A DNA stretch of 64,000 nucleotides from contig CP036432.1 in the NCBI GenBank assembly GCA_007753675.1, forward strand, positions 1,214,394 to 1,278,393. Direction: 5' to 3'. Numbering within the stretch: the stretch's first letter is position 1; each line of letters starts with the position of its first letter. Under the pieces are notes generated by a model. The model was not told the origin of the DNA, did no database searches, and saw only the letters and a program-made list of their open reading frames with translations. The position numbers and the translations under genes are program-made. This document shows positions 63,987-64,000 of the stretch, one piece after another. The stretch comes from Stieleria magnilauensis. GTDB lineage: Bacteria; Planctomycetota; Planctomycetia; Pirellulales; Pirellulaceae.

Positions 63987-64000
63987 AGGGCCGGTTGATC

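Overview
The window is chromosomal DNA of a planctomycete, probably a Rhodopirellula/Rubripirellula-like Pirellulaceae (genus not determinable here). The evidence is a DUF1553 + DUF1501 gene pair at the left edge and a DUF1592-type multi-domain protein + DUF1552 pair at the right edge, together with DUF1080, Tat-exported Gfo/Idh, PQQ/WD40 propeller and Minf_1886 proteins, high GC and long single-gene transcripts. No rRNA, tRNA or CRISPR was seen.

Layout. 1-6.2 kb: DUF1553/LamG, DUF1501, a secreted hypothetical and a DUF1015 protein. 6.2-13 kb: DnaQ-BRCT exonuclease, RimI, a dus-larA operon, GalM and a DUF1080 lipoprotein, separated by palindromic repeats. 13-18.4 kb: IlvD, a WD40 lipoprotein overlapping a RicT/PSP1 gene, Minf_1886 and an exported methyltransferase. 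18.6-28.4 kb: mostly secreted, taxon-restricted proteins, a truncated SGNH hydrolase, a Gfo/Idh oxidoreductase and a PQQ propeller protein. 28.4-32.3 kb: a UvrC-like GIY-YIG protein and a GGDEF/HD-GYP-like sensor. 32.6-40.6 kb: an operon of TolC-like protein, two HlyD-type adaptors, a PqqD-like/M50/HlyD fusion and an EEP hydrolase. 40.6-45.6 kb: pstSCAB-phoU. 45.9-54.7 kb: MoxR ATPase, an SDR lacking the usual catalytic Tyr, pyruvate dehydrogenase E1 and E2, and an ExbB-ExbD-ExbD operon. 54.8-60.1 kb: small zinc-ribbon and BON proteins, then a REP/RAYT region, then MsrA. 60.3-64 kb: DUF1592-type and DUF1552 proteins.

Two areas stand out. (1) 55.76-59.58 kb holds 13 near-identical ~80-bp palindromic units at 95-97-bp spacing around a REP-associated tyrosine transposase (RAYT). 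One unit is split by an intact 1,991-bp IS1182-like element with matching terminal inverted repeats and a 6-bp target duplication, so the original unit can be rebuilt. A further copy lies 50 kb away at 6.24 kb in the opposite orientation. (2) The 32.6-40.6 kb operon looks like an envelope-spanning export or processing machine with no conventional pump: its inner-membrane part is a site-2-protease-like protein with an RRE/PqqD-like N-terminus and a HlyD-like C-terminus, next to a divergent c-di-GMP-type sensor. Three other palindromic repeat families and a GGTCAAAAAAT-based inverted repeat also occupy intergenic space.
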